Part shown: one piece after another, positions 53,508 to 61,854 of the stretch
How the letters are laid out: every line of letters starts with the position of its first letter
Position numbering within the stretch: the first letter of the stretch is position 1
From: Enterobacter sp. Ag1
GTDB taxonomy: Bacteria; Pseudomonadota; Gammaproteobacteria; Enterobacterales; Enterobacteriaceae
NCBI GenBank assembly: GCA_000277545.1
Contig: AKXM01000004.1
Coordinates: 1 to 64,000, forward strand
Direction of reading: 5' to 3'
Length of the DNA stretch: 64,000 nt
Notes under the pieces: generated by a model
Database searches by the model: none
What the model was told of the DNA's origin: nothing
What the model saw: the letters and a program-made list of their open reading frames with translations, nothing else
Program-made: the position numbers and the translations under genes

Positions 53508-54624
53508 GTTCAGCTTTCCCTTGTTCGGTAGTAAACCATTTCCCGGCGCGCACTGCGGCCAGCGCCACCAGCGCCTGGTCACCCGTCAGCGTTTGCTGCT
53601 CTGCGTCGGTAAATACCGTTGGCTGGCGGCGCAGTTCAAAGACGGTCAGATCGCCATCCAGCCCCACGGCCAGGCGGCCTTTATTTTTCAGACGTAATCC
53701 ATCCGCAGCGTGCGCGGTCACACAGTCGATCACCTGAAGCAATGACAGGCCAATGGAGAGGAATTTCGACATCACTGCGCCGAGTGAATGCACCGGGCCG
53801 CTGATGCGGTTGCGGCAGTAGATGTCCGAGCTGATGCTGTGCGGCAGAATACCCTGCTGGATAGCGACACGCGCCACGTCAAAACTAAAGCTGGCGGTGC
53901 CGTGCCCGACATCCAGGCGCACCCCACGTTGGATAGCCTGCGCCACGGAGGCTCGCAGTTGCCCGGCCGGATTGAGAATGCGGTTCGGCTTGCCGTTGTA
54001 GCAGTGGGTGATGATATCGCCGCTGGTCAGCAGCTCAGCCACTTCATCGAGATCCGGCGGGTTATTGCCGATATGCACCATCAGCGGCAAATCACCGTTT
54101 TCTTTCTGGATAGCCTTGGCGCGCACCAGCGGCGTAATGCCGTTGTCACCTACTACGCTGCTGCTCATGCGCGCTTTTAAGCCCACGATAAAGTCCGGGT
54201 GGCGCTTCACCGCGCCGCGCACGGCGTCAGCGTCAATATTCGCCATATTGGACAGTTCGTTTTGGGCAATCAGGCCCACGCGGGAGATGTTCAGCAGCGC
54301 ATAAACTTCGGTCGCTGCGCTGCGGGTGATTTGATAGAAATCGTCGACGTCATCGGCCCCGGTGCTTCCGGCATCAACGACGGTTGTCACGCCGGTATGA
54401 ATCCCTACGCTGTCAGGTTCGTCATGGTAAATAGGGGACTTGGGGTAACAGTGAACGTGGGAGTCAATCCAGCCGGCGCTGACGTAGTATTCGCCGTTCA
54501 GCTGGCGCTCTTCAGTTGCCTCGCCGGTTATTTTGCCTAAGGCGGCAATTTTGCCGTCCTTCAGGGCGATATCGATTACGGTATCGTCCACCAGCCGCGC
54601 CTGGCGCAGGATCAGGTCAAACAT
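53491..54624 (-). CDS. Amidohydrolase/deacetylase-family metallohydrolase
   Basis: A 377-residue cytosolic TIM-barrel amidohydrolase. Metal-site features are GWIDSHVHCYP (HxH), a lysine in GLKARMSSS that may be carbamylated, MVHIGN, ITHCYNG and the Asp in SISSDIYC. The start MFDLILRQARLVDD has AAGGAG upstream. Standing before DgaE-like and DgaF-like genes, it probably removes an acyl group from an imported amino-sugar acid. Confidence 0.85.
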   Translation of the reverse strand: MFDLILRQARLVDDTVIDIALKDGKIAALGKITGEATEERQLNGEYYVSAGWIDSHVHCYPKSPIYHDEPDSVGIHTGVTTVVDAGSTGADDVDDFYQITRSAATEVYALLNISRVGLIAQNELSNMANIDADAVRGAVKRHPDFIVGLKARMSSSVVGDNGITPLVRAKAIQKENGDLPLMVHIGNNPPDLDEVAELLTSGDIITHCYNGKPNRILNPAGQLRASVAQAIQRGVRLDVGHGTASFSFDVARVAIQQGILPHSISSDIYCRNRISGPVHSLGAVMSKFLSIGLSLLQVIDCVTAHAADGLRLKNKGRLAVGLDGDLTVFELRRQPTVFTDAEQQTLTGDQALVALAAVRAGKWFTTEQGKAEHVFDL

Positions 54625-54679
54625 ATCTTTCTCCTTAACTGGCGGGCGAGCCACAGCCCGTCCGCCCTGGAAATACTGC

Positions 54680-55321
54680 TTACAACGCTACCGGGAAAAT
54701 GGAACCTAAAATCATTGCGCCCAGGATCGCCCCGCCGGTAATCGGTTTGCCCCAGAGGTAAAACAGCAGAGAGCCGATCAACGAGCCGATGCCGATGGGA
54801 ATCGAAGCCGTCATGGCGCTGAGGATAATCAACGGCCCAAGGAAGCGGCCGGAGGCGTTACCAGCGCCCATCATGACGTCCGCCCCGTAGGTCGAGTCGC
54901 TCTGATTGATGGTGAACTTACGTGCCAGGATGATGATGTAGCCAATGGCGAGACCAATCACCAGGCCAGTCACCAGCGATGCGGCAAAGTTTGCCACCGG
55001 GAAGACAAAGCCCGCGCCCAGCAGCAGCGCCGGAACGCCGAGGCCTACGCCGGTTTGAATCGCCCCACCGATATCCAGGATCCCGACCAGAGAGCCTTCG
55101 ATGATGCGGGCAAACAGGAAGCTGGCGCCAAACGCCGCCACCGCGCCGTAAACGCCGGTATCAATCCCGGACTTCAGCATCGCCACGAAGGCGACTTCGT
55201 TAAACGCGCCGATGCCGTACAGGTAGTACATGTGTGTCCCGGCAAACACGCCGGAGGAGAGCAGGCCGACAAAGATCGGGAATGACCAGTCCGCGTACCA
55301 AAAGCCTTTATTCTGTTCCAT
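54680..55321 (-). CDS. DUF4310 family membrane protein
   Basis: A 213-residue inner-membrane protein with about six hydrophobic segments. Gly-rich stretches include GILDIGGAIQTGVGLGVPALLLGAG and FYLWGKPITGGAILGAMILG. Its family is encoded next to DUF4311, DUF4312 and SFCGS proteins, as here. Context suggests a permease subunit, possibly analogous to a PTS IIC/IID pair. No biochemical role is known. Confidence 0.8.
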   Translation of the reverse strand: MEQNKGFWYADWSFPIFVGLLSSGVFAGTHMYYLYGIGAFNEVAFVAMLKSGIDTGVYGAVAAFGASFLFARIIEGSLVGILDIGGAIQTGVGLGVPALLLGAGFVFPVANFAASLVTGLVIGLAIGYIIILARKFTINQSDSTYGADVMMGAGNASGRFLGPLIILSAMTASIPIGIGSLIGSLLFYLWGKPITGGAILGAMILGSIFPVAL

Positions 55322-55332
55322 GCGTTATCCCC

Positions 55333-56109
55333 TTATTTGCCGCTCAGCGAGTTATGCAGCAGATCCAGCCAGTTCGGCACGGTCATGTGGAAAGACTCAA
55401 TCATCTTCATGTCGAACCCGCGGAAGAAGGCGCTCAGCACAAACAGGGCCACGATAGCCGTCATCATCACTTTGGTGACACGGTGCCAGCCGCTTTCTTC
55501 AACGCCTTTACCGATCAGGATACCCAGCACCAGGCCCGGCACGGCGTTGCCCATGATCAGCTGCGCTGCGCCGCCGAAAATGGTTGCCCAGAAGCCGGAT
55601 TTTTTGCCCGCGTCGATAGCCGCCAGCCAGAAAATAACCGGCATCACGGTGTTCACCAGCAGGTTAGCCGCAGGGACCAGCACTTTGACTGCCGTGACCT
55701 GAAGTGCCGCCGGCACCGCAGAGGCCGTAGAGTTCAGGAACGCCACCACGATCATGCCGATGATGCCGCAGGCGATAGCCATTTTTTTCGGGTCGTGGAG
55801 GGTTTCCGCCACGTTACGGTTCTTCACCATCAGAGCAGCCGCGCCCCAGTTAGGGATGATGCGGTGGTCAACGTCCTGGGTGAATGCCCCCGCCGCGACG
55901 GAAGATGCCCAGGCGTTAAAGAAGAAGCCAAGCCCAAAGGAGAAGTGAGAAGCCGGATCCCCTTCACAGGAGTTCAGCTCGCCGAGTGTACGAAATGCGC
56001 CCATGCCCTGGGAGGTCGGCGCATGGAACATACGCGCGGCCCCGGCACCAACGCCCACACCGACGAGGCCGCCGATAATGAGTGATTTGAATAATATGAT
56101 TAAGAACAT
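55333..56109 (-). CDS. DUF4311 family membrane protein
   Basis: A 258-residue inner-membrane protein with about six to seven hydrophobic segments. Hydrophilic loops include FHAPTSQGMGAFRTLGELNSCEGDPASHF between helices 1 and 2 and HRIIPNWGAAALMVKNRN. It lies 11 bp before the DUF4310 gene. It is likely the second membrane subunit of the same transporter. Confidence 0.8.
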   Translation of the reverse strand: MFLIILFKSLIIGGLVGVGVGAGAARMFHAPTSQGMGAFRTLGELNSCEGDPASHFSFGLGFFFNAWASSVAAGAFTQDVDHRIIPNWGAAALMVKNRNVAETLHDPKKMAIACGIIGMIVVAFLNSTASAVPAALQVTAVKVLVPAANLLVNTVMPVIFWLAAIDAGKKSGFWATIFGGAAQLIMGNAVPGLVLGILIGKGVEESGWHRVTKVMMTAIVALFVLSAFFRGFDMKMIESFHMTVPNWLDLLHNSLSGK

Positions 56110-56133
56110 GAGTCTGCCCTTGTTAGTGTTATT

Positions 56134-56430
56134 TTATTGTGCGACGAAATCCACCTCATCGAGGTTAAGAGCCGTCACGTTGACGGAAACATCCAGCTCC
56201 ACGCTGTAGCTCCGCCTTTCCCGGCGCAGGAAGAAGAACAGAAAAGCTTCTTTGCGCACCCTGACCTGCGCCTGAACAACCTGCACGTCCTGTGGCTCAA
56301 TGCGCAGAAGAATGTGGTTGGTGGATTTAAGCACCGTGCCCTGAACGTGATTCAGGGCGTCGGAAAAGGCTTTGGCTTTGGTATCGCCGCGCCCGCTAAC
56401 TCGCACCGTGGTAGCGAATTTTTCTTTCAT
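56134..56430 (-). CDS. DUF4312 family protein
   Basis: A 98-residue soluble, mostly beta protein starting MKEKFATTVRVSGRGDTKAKA. It has no membrane segment. It begins 2 nt after the SFCGS gene stop, so it is translationally coupled to it. Size and position suit a small cytoplasmic component of the transporter, but no phosphorylatable residue stands out. Confidence 0.75.
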   Translation of the reverse strand: MKEKFATTVRVSGRGDTKAKAFSDALNHVQGTVLKSTNHILLRIEPQDVQVVQAQVRVRKEAFLFFFLRRERRSYSVELDVSVNVTALNLDEVDFVAQ

Positions 56431-56432
56431 AC

Positions 56433-56795
56433 TTAACTGCCGTACTTCTTGTTCCACGCCTGTACCAGGCGCTCACCCAGCTCTTCTTTGTCCATAAAGC
56501 CAAAGCCAAGCACGTTGTTGCCTTCGTTAATCGCCGTCACGCCTTCATCAACGGAGCGCATGCCGTACTTAGCTTTGTAGCCGTGTTTGGTTTGTGCGGT
56601 GATAGCACCTGCGCCGCCGCTGCCGCAGAAGGAGATACCAAAGGTGGCATTCTCCGCTTTCATCACGTCGCCCAGCTTCATGTCGGCGGCGACGCCTGGA
56701 ATAACCACGGCGCGACCGCCCGCTTTTTCGATCCCTGCTGCAACTTTCTGGCCTTTGCCCAGACGGTCACCAATGACTACGGTAATTTGTTCCAT
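56433..56795 (-). CDS. SFCGS-family glycine-rich protein
   Basis: A 120-residue soluble protein named for its conserved ISFCGSGGAGAITAQ stretch, with Cys at about residue 57. The N-terminus, MEQITVVIGDRLGKGQKVAAGI, looks like a Rossmann-type beta-alpha start. The conserved Cys in a loop recalls PTS IIB phosphocysteine sites; this is a hypothesis only. AGGAG precedes the start. It is the second gene of the operon. Confidence 0.75.
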   Translation of the reverse strand: MEQITVVIGDRLGKGQKVAAGIEKAGGRAVVIPGVAADMKLGDVMKAENATFGISFCGSGGAGAITAQTKHGYKAKYGMRSVDEGVTAINEGNNVLGFGFMDKEELGERLVQAWNKKYGS

Positions 56796-56812
56796 TGTTT
56801 TCTCCTGATTAT

Positions 56813-57115
56813 TCAAAGATTGTCTTTCGCCACTTCGAAATGCACTGACAGCAACCACGCTTCTTCTACCGGCAGATTTCCGAACTGATCGACCACCGCC
56901 TGCGCCATTTCCATCGACCCCGCGGAGATCTCCTCGAACAAGCTCTCTTCCACTTCTGGTAACGGCTCTCCGGTCAGAGAGCGATGAATCATCGCCTTCA
57001 CGTGAGAGGCCAGCATTTGTTCCTGTACCCCGTTAGGCGTGATGTGCTTACTTTTGAACAGCGCGTCAATAAAACCCTGAATACGCGCCGTTAACTCCTC
57101 GGCTTCATTAACCAT
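56813..57115 (-). CDS. Stand-alone PRD-domain protein
   Basis: A 100-residue protein that corresponds to a single PTS regulation domain (NEAEELTARIQGFIDALF, EQMLASHVKAMIHRSL with a conserved His, and LPVEEAWLLSVHFE with a second His). It has no DNA- or RNA-binding domain. It is the first gene of the SFCGS-DUF4312-DUF4311-DUF4310 operon, so PTS-type phosphorylation probably touches this system. The start at MVNEAEEL has GGAG five bases upstream. Confidence 0.75.
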   Translation of the reverse strand: MVNEAEELTARIQGFIDALFKSKHITPNGVQEQMLASHVKAMIHRSLTGEPLPEVEESLFEEISAGSMEMAQAVVDQFGNLPVEEAWLLSVHFEVAKDNL

Positions 57116-57517
57116 TACCGCTCCGTTATTCACCTTGGGTACCTCGTTAACTAATCTGTTTTTTAAGCTACCTGGCGGGGGGAAAGGTTTGTAGCGAGTT
57201 GTTTTCCACTTCGAAGTGGAAATCGCGGCGGCAATAGTGATCTGTTCCACATAAAGAGCCGGAATAGCGCTTTTCCGCTGGCTTACCGTGAATTGGCTCA
57301 CATAACCGGGTGATAAAAGGCCGTTTTTCCAGCGGCGCTTTTTGTTTGAAAGTGTGATGAAAGGACCGTTTTAGCGCCATCATTGGCGTTGCTTATGATG
57401 GATACGTTCGTGGCGCAACGGTAAATCCTGCTGCTTATTGCGGCTCATCAGTGCCGTCTGGTCTCGTTTGCTATACCTTAATGGCATAATTTTTCCGACT
57501 GGGGTTATCGCCGGGTA
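57116..57517. promoter_or_regulatory. Regulatory region between the PRD operon and mdcR
   Basis: The 402-bp region has no gene. It holds a perfect 20-bp palindrome, TTTCCACTTCGAAGTGGAAA (57203-57222), and a CRP-like site, CGTGA-ATTGGC-TCACA (57287-57302). Inverted CCGCTGG (57276-57282) and CCAGCGG (57329-57335) segments flank the CRP-like site. Both features suit control of the minus-strand PRD operon. Confidence 0.55.
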
Positions 57518-58456
57518 ATGAAAATCGACGCTGAAATCACTTTCCGCAAGCTTGAGATATTCATGGAGTTTATGGAGAAAGGGAACATTGCGCGCACCGC
57601 CGAAGCGCTGGGTATTAGCGGGGTTAGCGTGCACCGCGCGTTGCATACCCTGGAGGAAGGTGTGCGCTGCCCGCTGTTTATTCATAAAGGGCGCAACCTG
57701 GTACCGCTCGAATCGGCATTTACCCTGCTGGAGCACAGCAAAGAAGTGGTTGCGCTGATGGCGCGCGGCATCGATGAAACCCGCCAGACGGCAGGCGTAG
57801 GCCAGGGGCGACTGCGTATCGGCACCCTCTATTCCCTGACGCTCGAAACCGTTCCGAAACTTATCATGGGCATGAAGCTCAGGCGGCCGGAGCTGGAAAT
57901 GGATCTCACCATGGGCTCAAACCAGGTGCTGCTAAATATGCTGGAAGACGGCGTACTGGACGCTATTTTGATTTCCATTTCTGAAGGTGAAGTGGATCGC
58001 TTGAGGCTGGAAGTCCTGCCCATGTTTAGAGACGATATTTTCCTGGCAGCACCGGCCAGCTTCCCGCTGGACACCTCACACCCGGCAGATCTGCGTGAGT
58101 TCCACGCGGAGAAATTCGTTTCTCTGGCGGAAGGCTTTGCCACCTATGCGGGATTTCAGGAAGCCTTTAACGTCGCCGGTTTCGAGCCGGAAATCGTTAC
58201 TCGGGTAAACGACATTTTCTCAATGGTCAGCCTGGTACAGGCGGGTGTAGGGCTAACCTTGATGCCCGGAAGAATGAAGAAGGTGTATGAAAATTCAGTG
58301 CAGCTGCTGAGGCTGGCCGAGCAATATCAGATGAAACAAACCATCGCTATCGTCTTTGCCCGCAACCGTGAACATGACCCGAACCTACTGGCGCTGGCCG
58401 CCGAGGGGCGAATGTACGCCCGCACGTTCATCGATACGCCTAACGCGCCGCTCTAG
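57518..58456 (+). CDS. mdcR: LysR-family regulator of malonate utilisation
   Basis: A 312-residue LysR protein whose sequence closely follows Klebsiella MdcR (KGNIARTAEALGISGVSVHRALHTLEEGV in the HTH, GQGRLRIGTLYSLTLETVPK in the effector domain). It activates the mdc genes in response to malonate. It is convergent with mdcH, and the ends overlap by 17 bp. Confidence 0.9.
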   Translation: MKIDAEITFRKLEIFMEFMEKGNIARTAEALGISGVSVHRALHTLEEGVRCPLFIHKGRNLVPLESAFTLLEHSKEVVALMARGIDETRQTAGVGQGRLRIGTLYSLTLETVPKLIMGMKLRRPELEMDLTMGSNQVLLNMLEDGVLDAILISISEGEVDRLRLEVLPMFRDDIFLAAPASFPLDTSHPADLREFHAEKFVSLAEGFATYAGFQEAFNVAGFEPEIVTRVNDIFSMVSLVQAGVGLTLMPGRMKKVYENSVQLLRLAEQYQMKQTIAIVFARNREHDPNLLALAAEGRMYARTFIDTPNAPL

Positions 58457-59348
58457 TTTTTTCCACAAGGTGGACAATGGCCGCCACGCTGTTTTGTTCG
58501 CGACAAACGGTGATCCCCTCACGAAACGCCTGCCGCGTCAGACCTGAAAGCACGCTACCCGGCGGCATTTCAATCGCCAGCCGCACGTCTCGCTCGTTGG
58601 CAGCAATCATCGCCTCTCGCCACCGCACCGTGCGGGCCATATTCAGCGCCAGATCTTCCGCAATTAGCTCTGGTAGCCAAAGTACCCGGCCCGTGCTGCC
58701 GCTGAGATAAGCGCAGTTGGGACGACTTAGCGCCACATCAGCAAATGCTTGTTTTAACTTCTGCGCAGGCGCATTCAGCAAGGCACAGTGAGAGGGCACG
58801 CTAACCGCCAGCTGCCGGGCTTTTTGAGCCCCCTGCTCAAGCGCCCTACCCGCAACCTTCGCCATAGCCTCCTCGCTACCGGCGATGACGATTTGCTGTT
58901 CAGCATTAATATTCGCGATGTAAGTGCCGCTGCCCGCCACCAGGAGTTCCACCTGTTCCAGACGCAGCCCGACGATAGCCGTTAAGCCGTAGCCTTCAGG
59001 ATAAGCCTGCTCCATCAGATCGCCGCGAAGCGCCACCAGCCGCAGCGCATCTGAAAAGGGAATAACGCCGGCGACTACGGCTGCCGGAAACGCGCCGATA
59101 GACAGTCCGCTGACCATGTCTGGTTTTACGCCGCTACGCTCAAGCTCCTGCGCCCAGGCGACACCTGCGATTAGCAGGCAAAGCTGTACGGCACGAGTAT
59201 GCCTCAGCGCAGCAGCACTATCTAACTGGCCTGCTTCGTCCCCTAAGACCGCCCTGACCTGCGTCAGGATGGCGTCGCGCTCGGGTAGATCCTGTAGCAT
59301 GCCCACACGCTGGGTTCCCTGCCCGGGAAAAGTAAAAAGTATTTTCAT
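58440..59348 (-). CDS. mdcH: Malonate decarboxylase acyltransferase MdcH
   Basis: Malonyl-CoA:ACP transacylase that loads malonyl groups on the MdcC carrier. The start MKILFTFPGQGTQRVGML gives 302 residues. It has the FabD-type GQGTQ motif and the nucleophile Ser in GLSIGAF, with catalytic His in SVPSHCALL. It overlaps mdcG by 4 bp (ATGA), indicating coupling. Confidence 0.93.
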   Translation of the reverse strand: MKILFTFPGQGTQRVGMLQDLPERDAILTQVRAVLGDEAGQLDSAAALRHTRAVQLCLLIAGVAWAQELERSGVKPDMVSGLSIGAFPAAVVAGVIPFSDALRLVALRGDLMEQAYPEGYGLTAIVGLRLEQVELLVAGSGTYIANINAEQQIVIAGSEEAMAKVAGRALEQGAQKARQLAVSVPSHCALLNAPAQKLKQAFADVALSRPNCAYLSGSTGRVLWLPELIAEDLALNMARTVRWREAMIAANERDVRLAIEMPPGSVLSGLTRQAFREGITVCREQNSVAAIVHLVEKTRAAR

Positions 59349-59965
59349 CCGTTTTTCTCCGGCAACCAGGGGTCGATCACAAGCAGCGGCCCCTGATTCG
59401 TTTTCAGCAACACGCGTTTTTCTCTTAGCCATTCCGCCAGCGCAAAAGCGCCGTAAGGCGTTTCGATTTGCGTATCAACCCTGCACAGCAGTCGCCCGGT
59501 CAGGCTCTGCCACTCTGTCAGCGCCTCTTTTGATATCGGCTGTGGGCTGCGAATCAGCACATCCAGATCGCTCTCGGCATGCATCACCGGCATTTCTGTT
59601 GCCAGCGCGTAACCTACGCTCCCGGTAATACCCCAGCACCATGCCCACGGGCGGCTCGCCAGCTGAATAGCGCCCTGCACCGGCGGCATGGAAACAAACG
59701 GGGAATTGAGCAGCAGCTCACGGCTGGATAACGCTTCAGGGCTAACAACGCGTTTAACGCTCGCCGTACTTACCCAGCCCGCTGCTCGCTGATCGCGTCG
59801 CATCCCCCGCACGCCTACCGGCACACGTCCGTCACGTTCGACATCACGCCGTACCACTACCGGCAGCGCAGGACGCCACTGGCTGGCTATCCACTCCTCG
59901 CGAACCCCCTCCAGTGCTTCGCGGTCGGTGAGCCAAAGGAGATCGTGGGGGCGCAATGTCGGCAT
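59345..59965 (-). CDS. mdcG: Phosphoribosyl-dephospho-CoA transferase MdcG
   Basis: Transfers the 2'-(5''-triphosphoribosyl)-3'-dephospho-CoA prosthetic group to the acyl carrier MdcC. The nucleotidyltransferase motif GSVGYALATEMPVMHAESDLDVLIR includes the metal-binding DLD. Length is 206 residues. It lies 3 bp after mdcF. Confidence 0.92.
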   Translation of the reverse strand: MPTLRPHDLLWLTDREALEGVREEWIASQWRPALPVVVRRDVERDGRVPVGVRGMRRDQRAAGWVSTASVKRVVSPEALSSRELLLNSPFVSMPPVQGAIQLASRPWAWCWGITGSVGYALATEMPVMHAESDLDVLIRSPQPISKEALTEWQSLTGRLLCRVDTQIETPYGAFALAEWLREKRVLLKTNQGPLLVIDPWLPEKNG

Positions 59966-59968
59966 AGG

Positions 59969-60928
59969 TTAAATTCCTGAAGTCAGCGTAATAAACAGCG
60001 GTAGCGACAGGATAGAGAGTACCGAGCTCAGCAACAACACGGCTTCCGCATCCGGCGATTGCACACCAAACCGGTTGCCAAAAACTACGCCAAAGAAGCC
60101 GGCGGCCAGGGCAATCATCAGAATGGAGGTAATGGCCACCGGGCCAGTCAGGCCGAGCGCCAGCACGATGCCCCAGGCGATAAACGGCTGGATAAGCAGT
60201 TTGGTAACGGTCGCGGTGATAACCATAGTGTTGATCTGCAGCTTACGCGCAGACAGGATCACGCCGGTCAGGAACAATGCGGCTGCGGTAGCGGCCAGGC
60301 CCAGCGGTTTAATAGAAGCCAGCAGCAAGTCAGGCATCCGGACACCGACAGCCGACAGTACAACCCCCAGCAACGGTCCCCACACGATAGGTTTTTTCAC
60401 CGAACGCCACATCAGTACAGGCAACATTGTCAGCGTTGAGCTAGTGTTTTCCCCTGCCGCACGTGCTTTTTCACGTTCAAGAATCAGCAGGCAGAACGGC
60501 GTCATCAGGACGGAGCCGCAGGCAATCGACACCGCGACGGAAAGCGAAGTCGAGGAGCCTTCCCCGAGCACGCTGCCTAAAATCGGCAGGCCAAGCGCGG
60601 CATAGTTAGGCAGCGCCACGGTAAGCGTCAACACGGCGGCATCCTGCGGCGACTTTTTAAATACGCTGGTCGCCAGGAAGTAAATCGCCGCATAGGTAAT
60701 CCACATCGAAAGCACCAGCACCACGATTAGCGGTGACTGCTGAACAATGCCAAGCCACGGCGTTTGTACTGTCGCGCTAAACAGCGCGGCGGGTAGAGCA
60801 AAGTCCATGACAAAAATATTAAGCAGCGAGACATTTTTGTTATCGACCATTTTCGCTTTGCCGGCGAAAAATCCCAGCAGCATGATGACAAAAATAGGGG
60901 CCAGAGCATGAACGATCACGTAAGTCAT
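59969..60928 (-). CDS. mdcF: AEC-family malonate transporter MdcF
   Basis: An inner-membrane auxin-efflux-carrier-type transporter with about ten hydrophobic segments. The sequence is very close to Klebsiella MdcF (MTYVIVHALAPIFVIMLLGF start). It has 319 residues from ATG 60928; a start six codons upstream is less likely. It lies 125 bp after mdcE, with a hairpin in between, suggesting partial separation of its expression. Confidence 0.92.
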   Translation of the reverse strand: MTYVIVHALAPIFVIMLLGFFAGKAKMVDNKNVSLLNIFVMDFALPAALFSATVQTPWLGIVQQSPLIVVLVLSMWITYAAIYFLATSVFKKSPQDAAVLTLTVALPNYAALGLPILGSVLGEGSSTSLSVAVSIACGSVLMTPFCLLILEREKARAAGENTSSTLTMLPVLMWRSVKKPIVWGPLLGVVLSAVGVRMPDLLLASIKPLGLAATAAALFLTGVILSARKLQINTMVITATVTKLLIQPFIAWGIVLALGLTGPVAITSILMIALAAGFFGVVFGNRFGVQSPDAEAVLLLSSVLSILSLPLFITLTSGI

Positions 60929-61000
60929 AACTTCACCTTGAGTCAATAAAGAGAGTTAGCACGGTCGCGATATTTATTATTTTTCGGACGTCTTTTTATT

Positions 61001-61022
61001 CAGACACGGCGCGCCGTGTCTG
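61001..61022. promoter_or_regulatory. 22-bp perfect palindrome between mdcE and mdcF
   Basis: CAGACACGGCG is followed directly by its reverse complement CGCCGTGTCTG. In RNA it would form a nine-pair stem with a CGCG loop. No T run follows, so it may be an mRNA-stabilising or processing hairpin rather than a terminator. Confidence 0.5.
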
Positions 61023-61053
61023 GTTATAGCATCCGGCAGGTCTGTCTTTTTTC

Positions 61054-61854
61054 TTACCAGCTGGCGCGCATGCGTTCACGAACCAGCGCCGAACTGTGGC
61101 GATTTTTCGCCAACAGACGACATTTCAGCGAAGTATCGCTCCGAGCCTCTTTCACTGCCGTACTCAGGGCAGCCTGTACTTTTGTCACATCGTCACTCTT
61201 CGGCTCATCCGGATTATGGATATCCAGCAGCATCGAGAGCAGACCCAGGGTTTCGTAATTGCTGATGTCATAGGCCATTGGAGGAATGGTCGCGGCCAGT
61301 TTTTCCAGCGCCTCGACGGTGCGTAAGGTGATCCGCGCGGCGGACTCTTTCCCCATCGCGTGAATCATTACGCCCTGGTCGTTAAAAGCGATCAGTCGGT
61401 TAGCCTGGTAGCCGTGAGCGAGAAATGCCCCGGACATCGCCTTGCCGACAATCAGGCCCACAACAGGGTGCCCGGCCAGACGAGCGTTGGCGTAAGCGCC
61501 TGCGGCACCTGCCAGCGCCTGGTGAATACCGAATGCCTCTTCGCGGCGACCATAGGCCTGACTAGGGACATCAATAACGGCGATGATGGCTCGCTTTTCA
61601 GCCTTGTCGGCATCTTCAGCGATGGTTTCGCTGACCACTTTTGCCAGCGTCCAGCCTTCTAACAGCCCGACTTCGCCGCCAGCAGCCCGGGGGTAATGGT
61701 TATTGGCATCGGGCACCACAGCGATAAAGCGTGCAGGTTTTCCGTCAACGTTACCGTCGGCGACCTGTACGGAGGCGCACAGTCCCGCCATACGTGGTGC
61801 ATCCGGGACCAGAGTGTCCAGCCAAACAGCGGCACGATTCAGTTTCTGGCTCAT
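61054..61854 (-). CDS. mdcE: Malonate decarboxylase gamma subunit
   Basis: With MdcD it forms the carboxy-lyase that decarboxylates malonyl-S-carrier. It belongs to the crotonase/carboxyltransferase fold. Family stretches are HQALAGAAGAYANARLAGHPVVGLIVGKAMSGAFLAHG and the DQGVMIHAMGKESAARI segment. It has 266 residues. Its ATG overlaps the mdcD stop by one base. Confidence 0.94.
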   Translation of the reverse strand: MSQKLNRAAVWLDTLVPDAPRMAGLCASVQVADGNVDGKPARFIAVVPDANNHYPRAAGGEVGLLEGWTLAKVVSETIAEDADKAEKRAIIAVIDVPSQAYGRREEAFGIHQALAGAAGAYANARLAGHPVVGLIVGKAMSGAFLAHGYQANRLIAFNDQGVMIHAMGKESAARITLRTVEALEKLAATIPPMAYDISNYETLGLLSMLLDIHNPDEPKSDDVTKVQAALSTAVKEARSDTSLKCRLLAKNRHSSALVRERMRASW

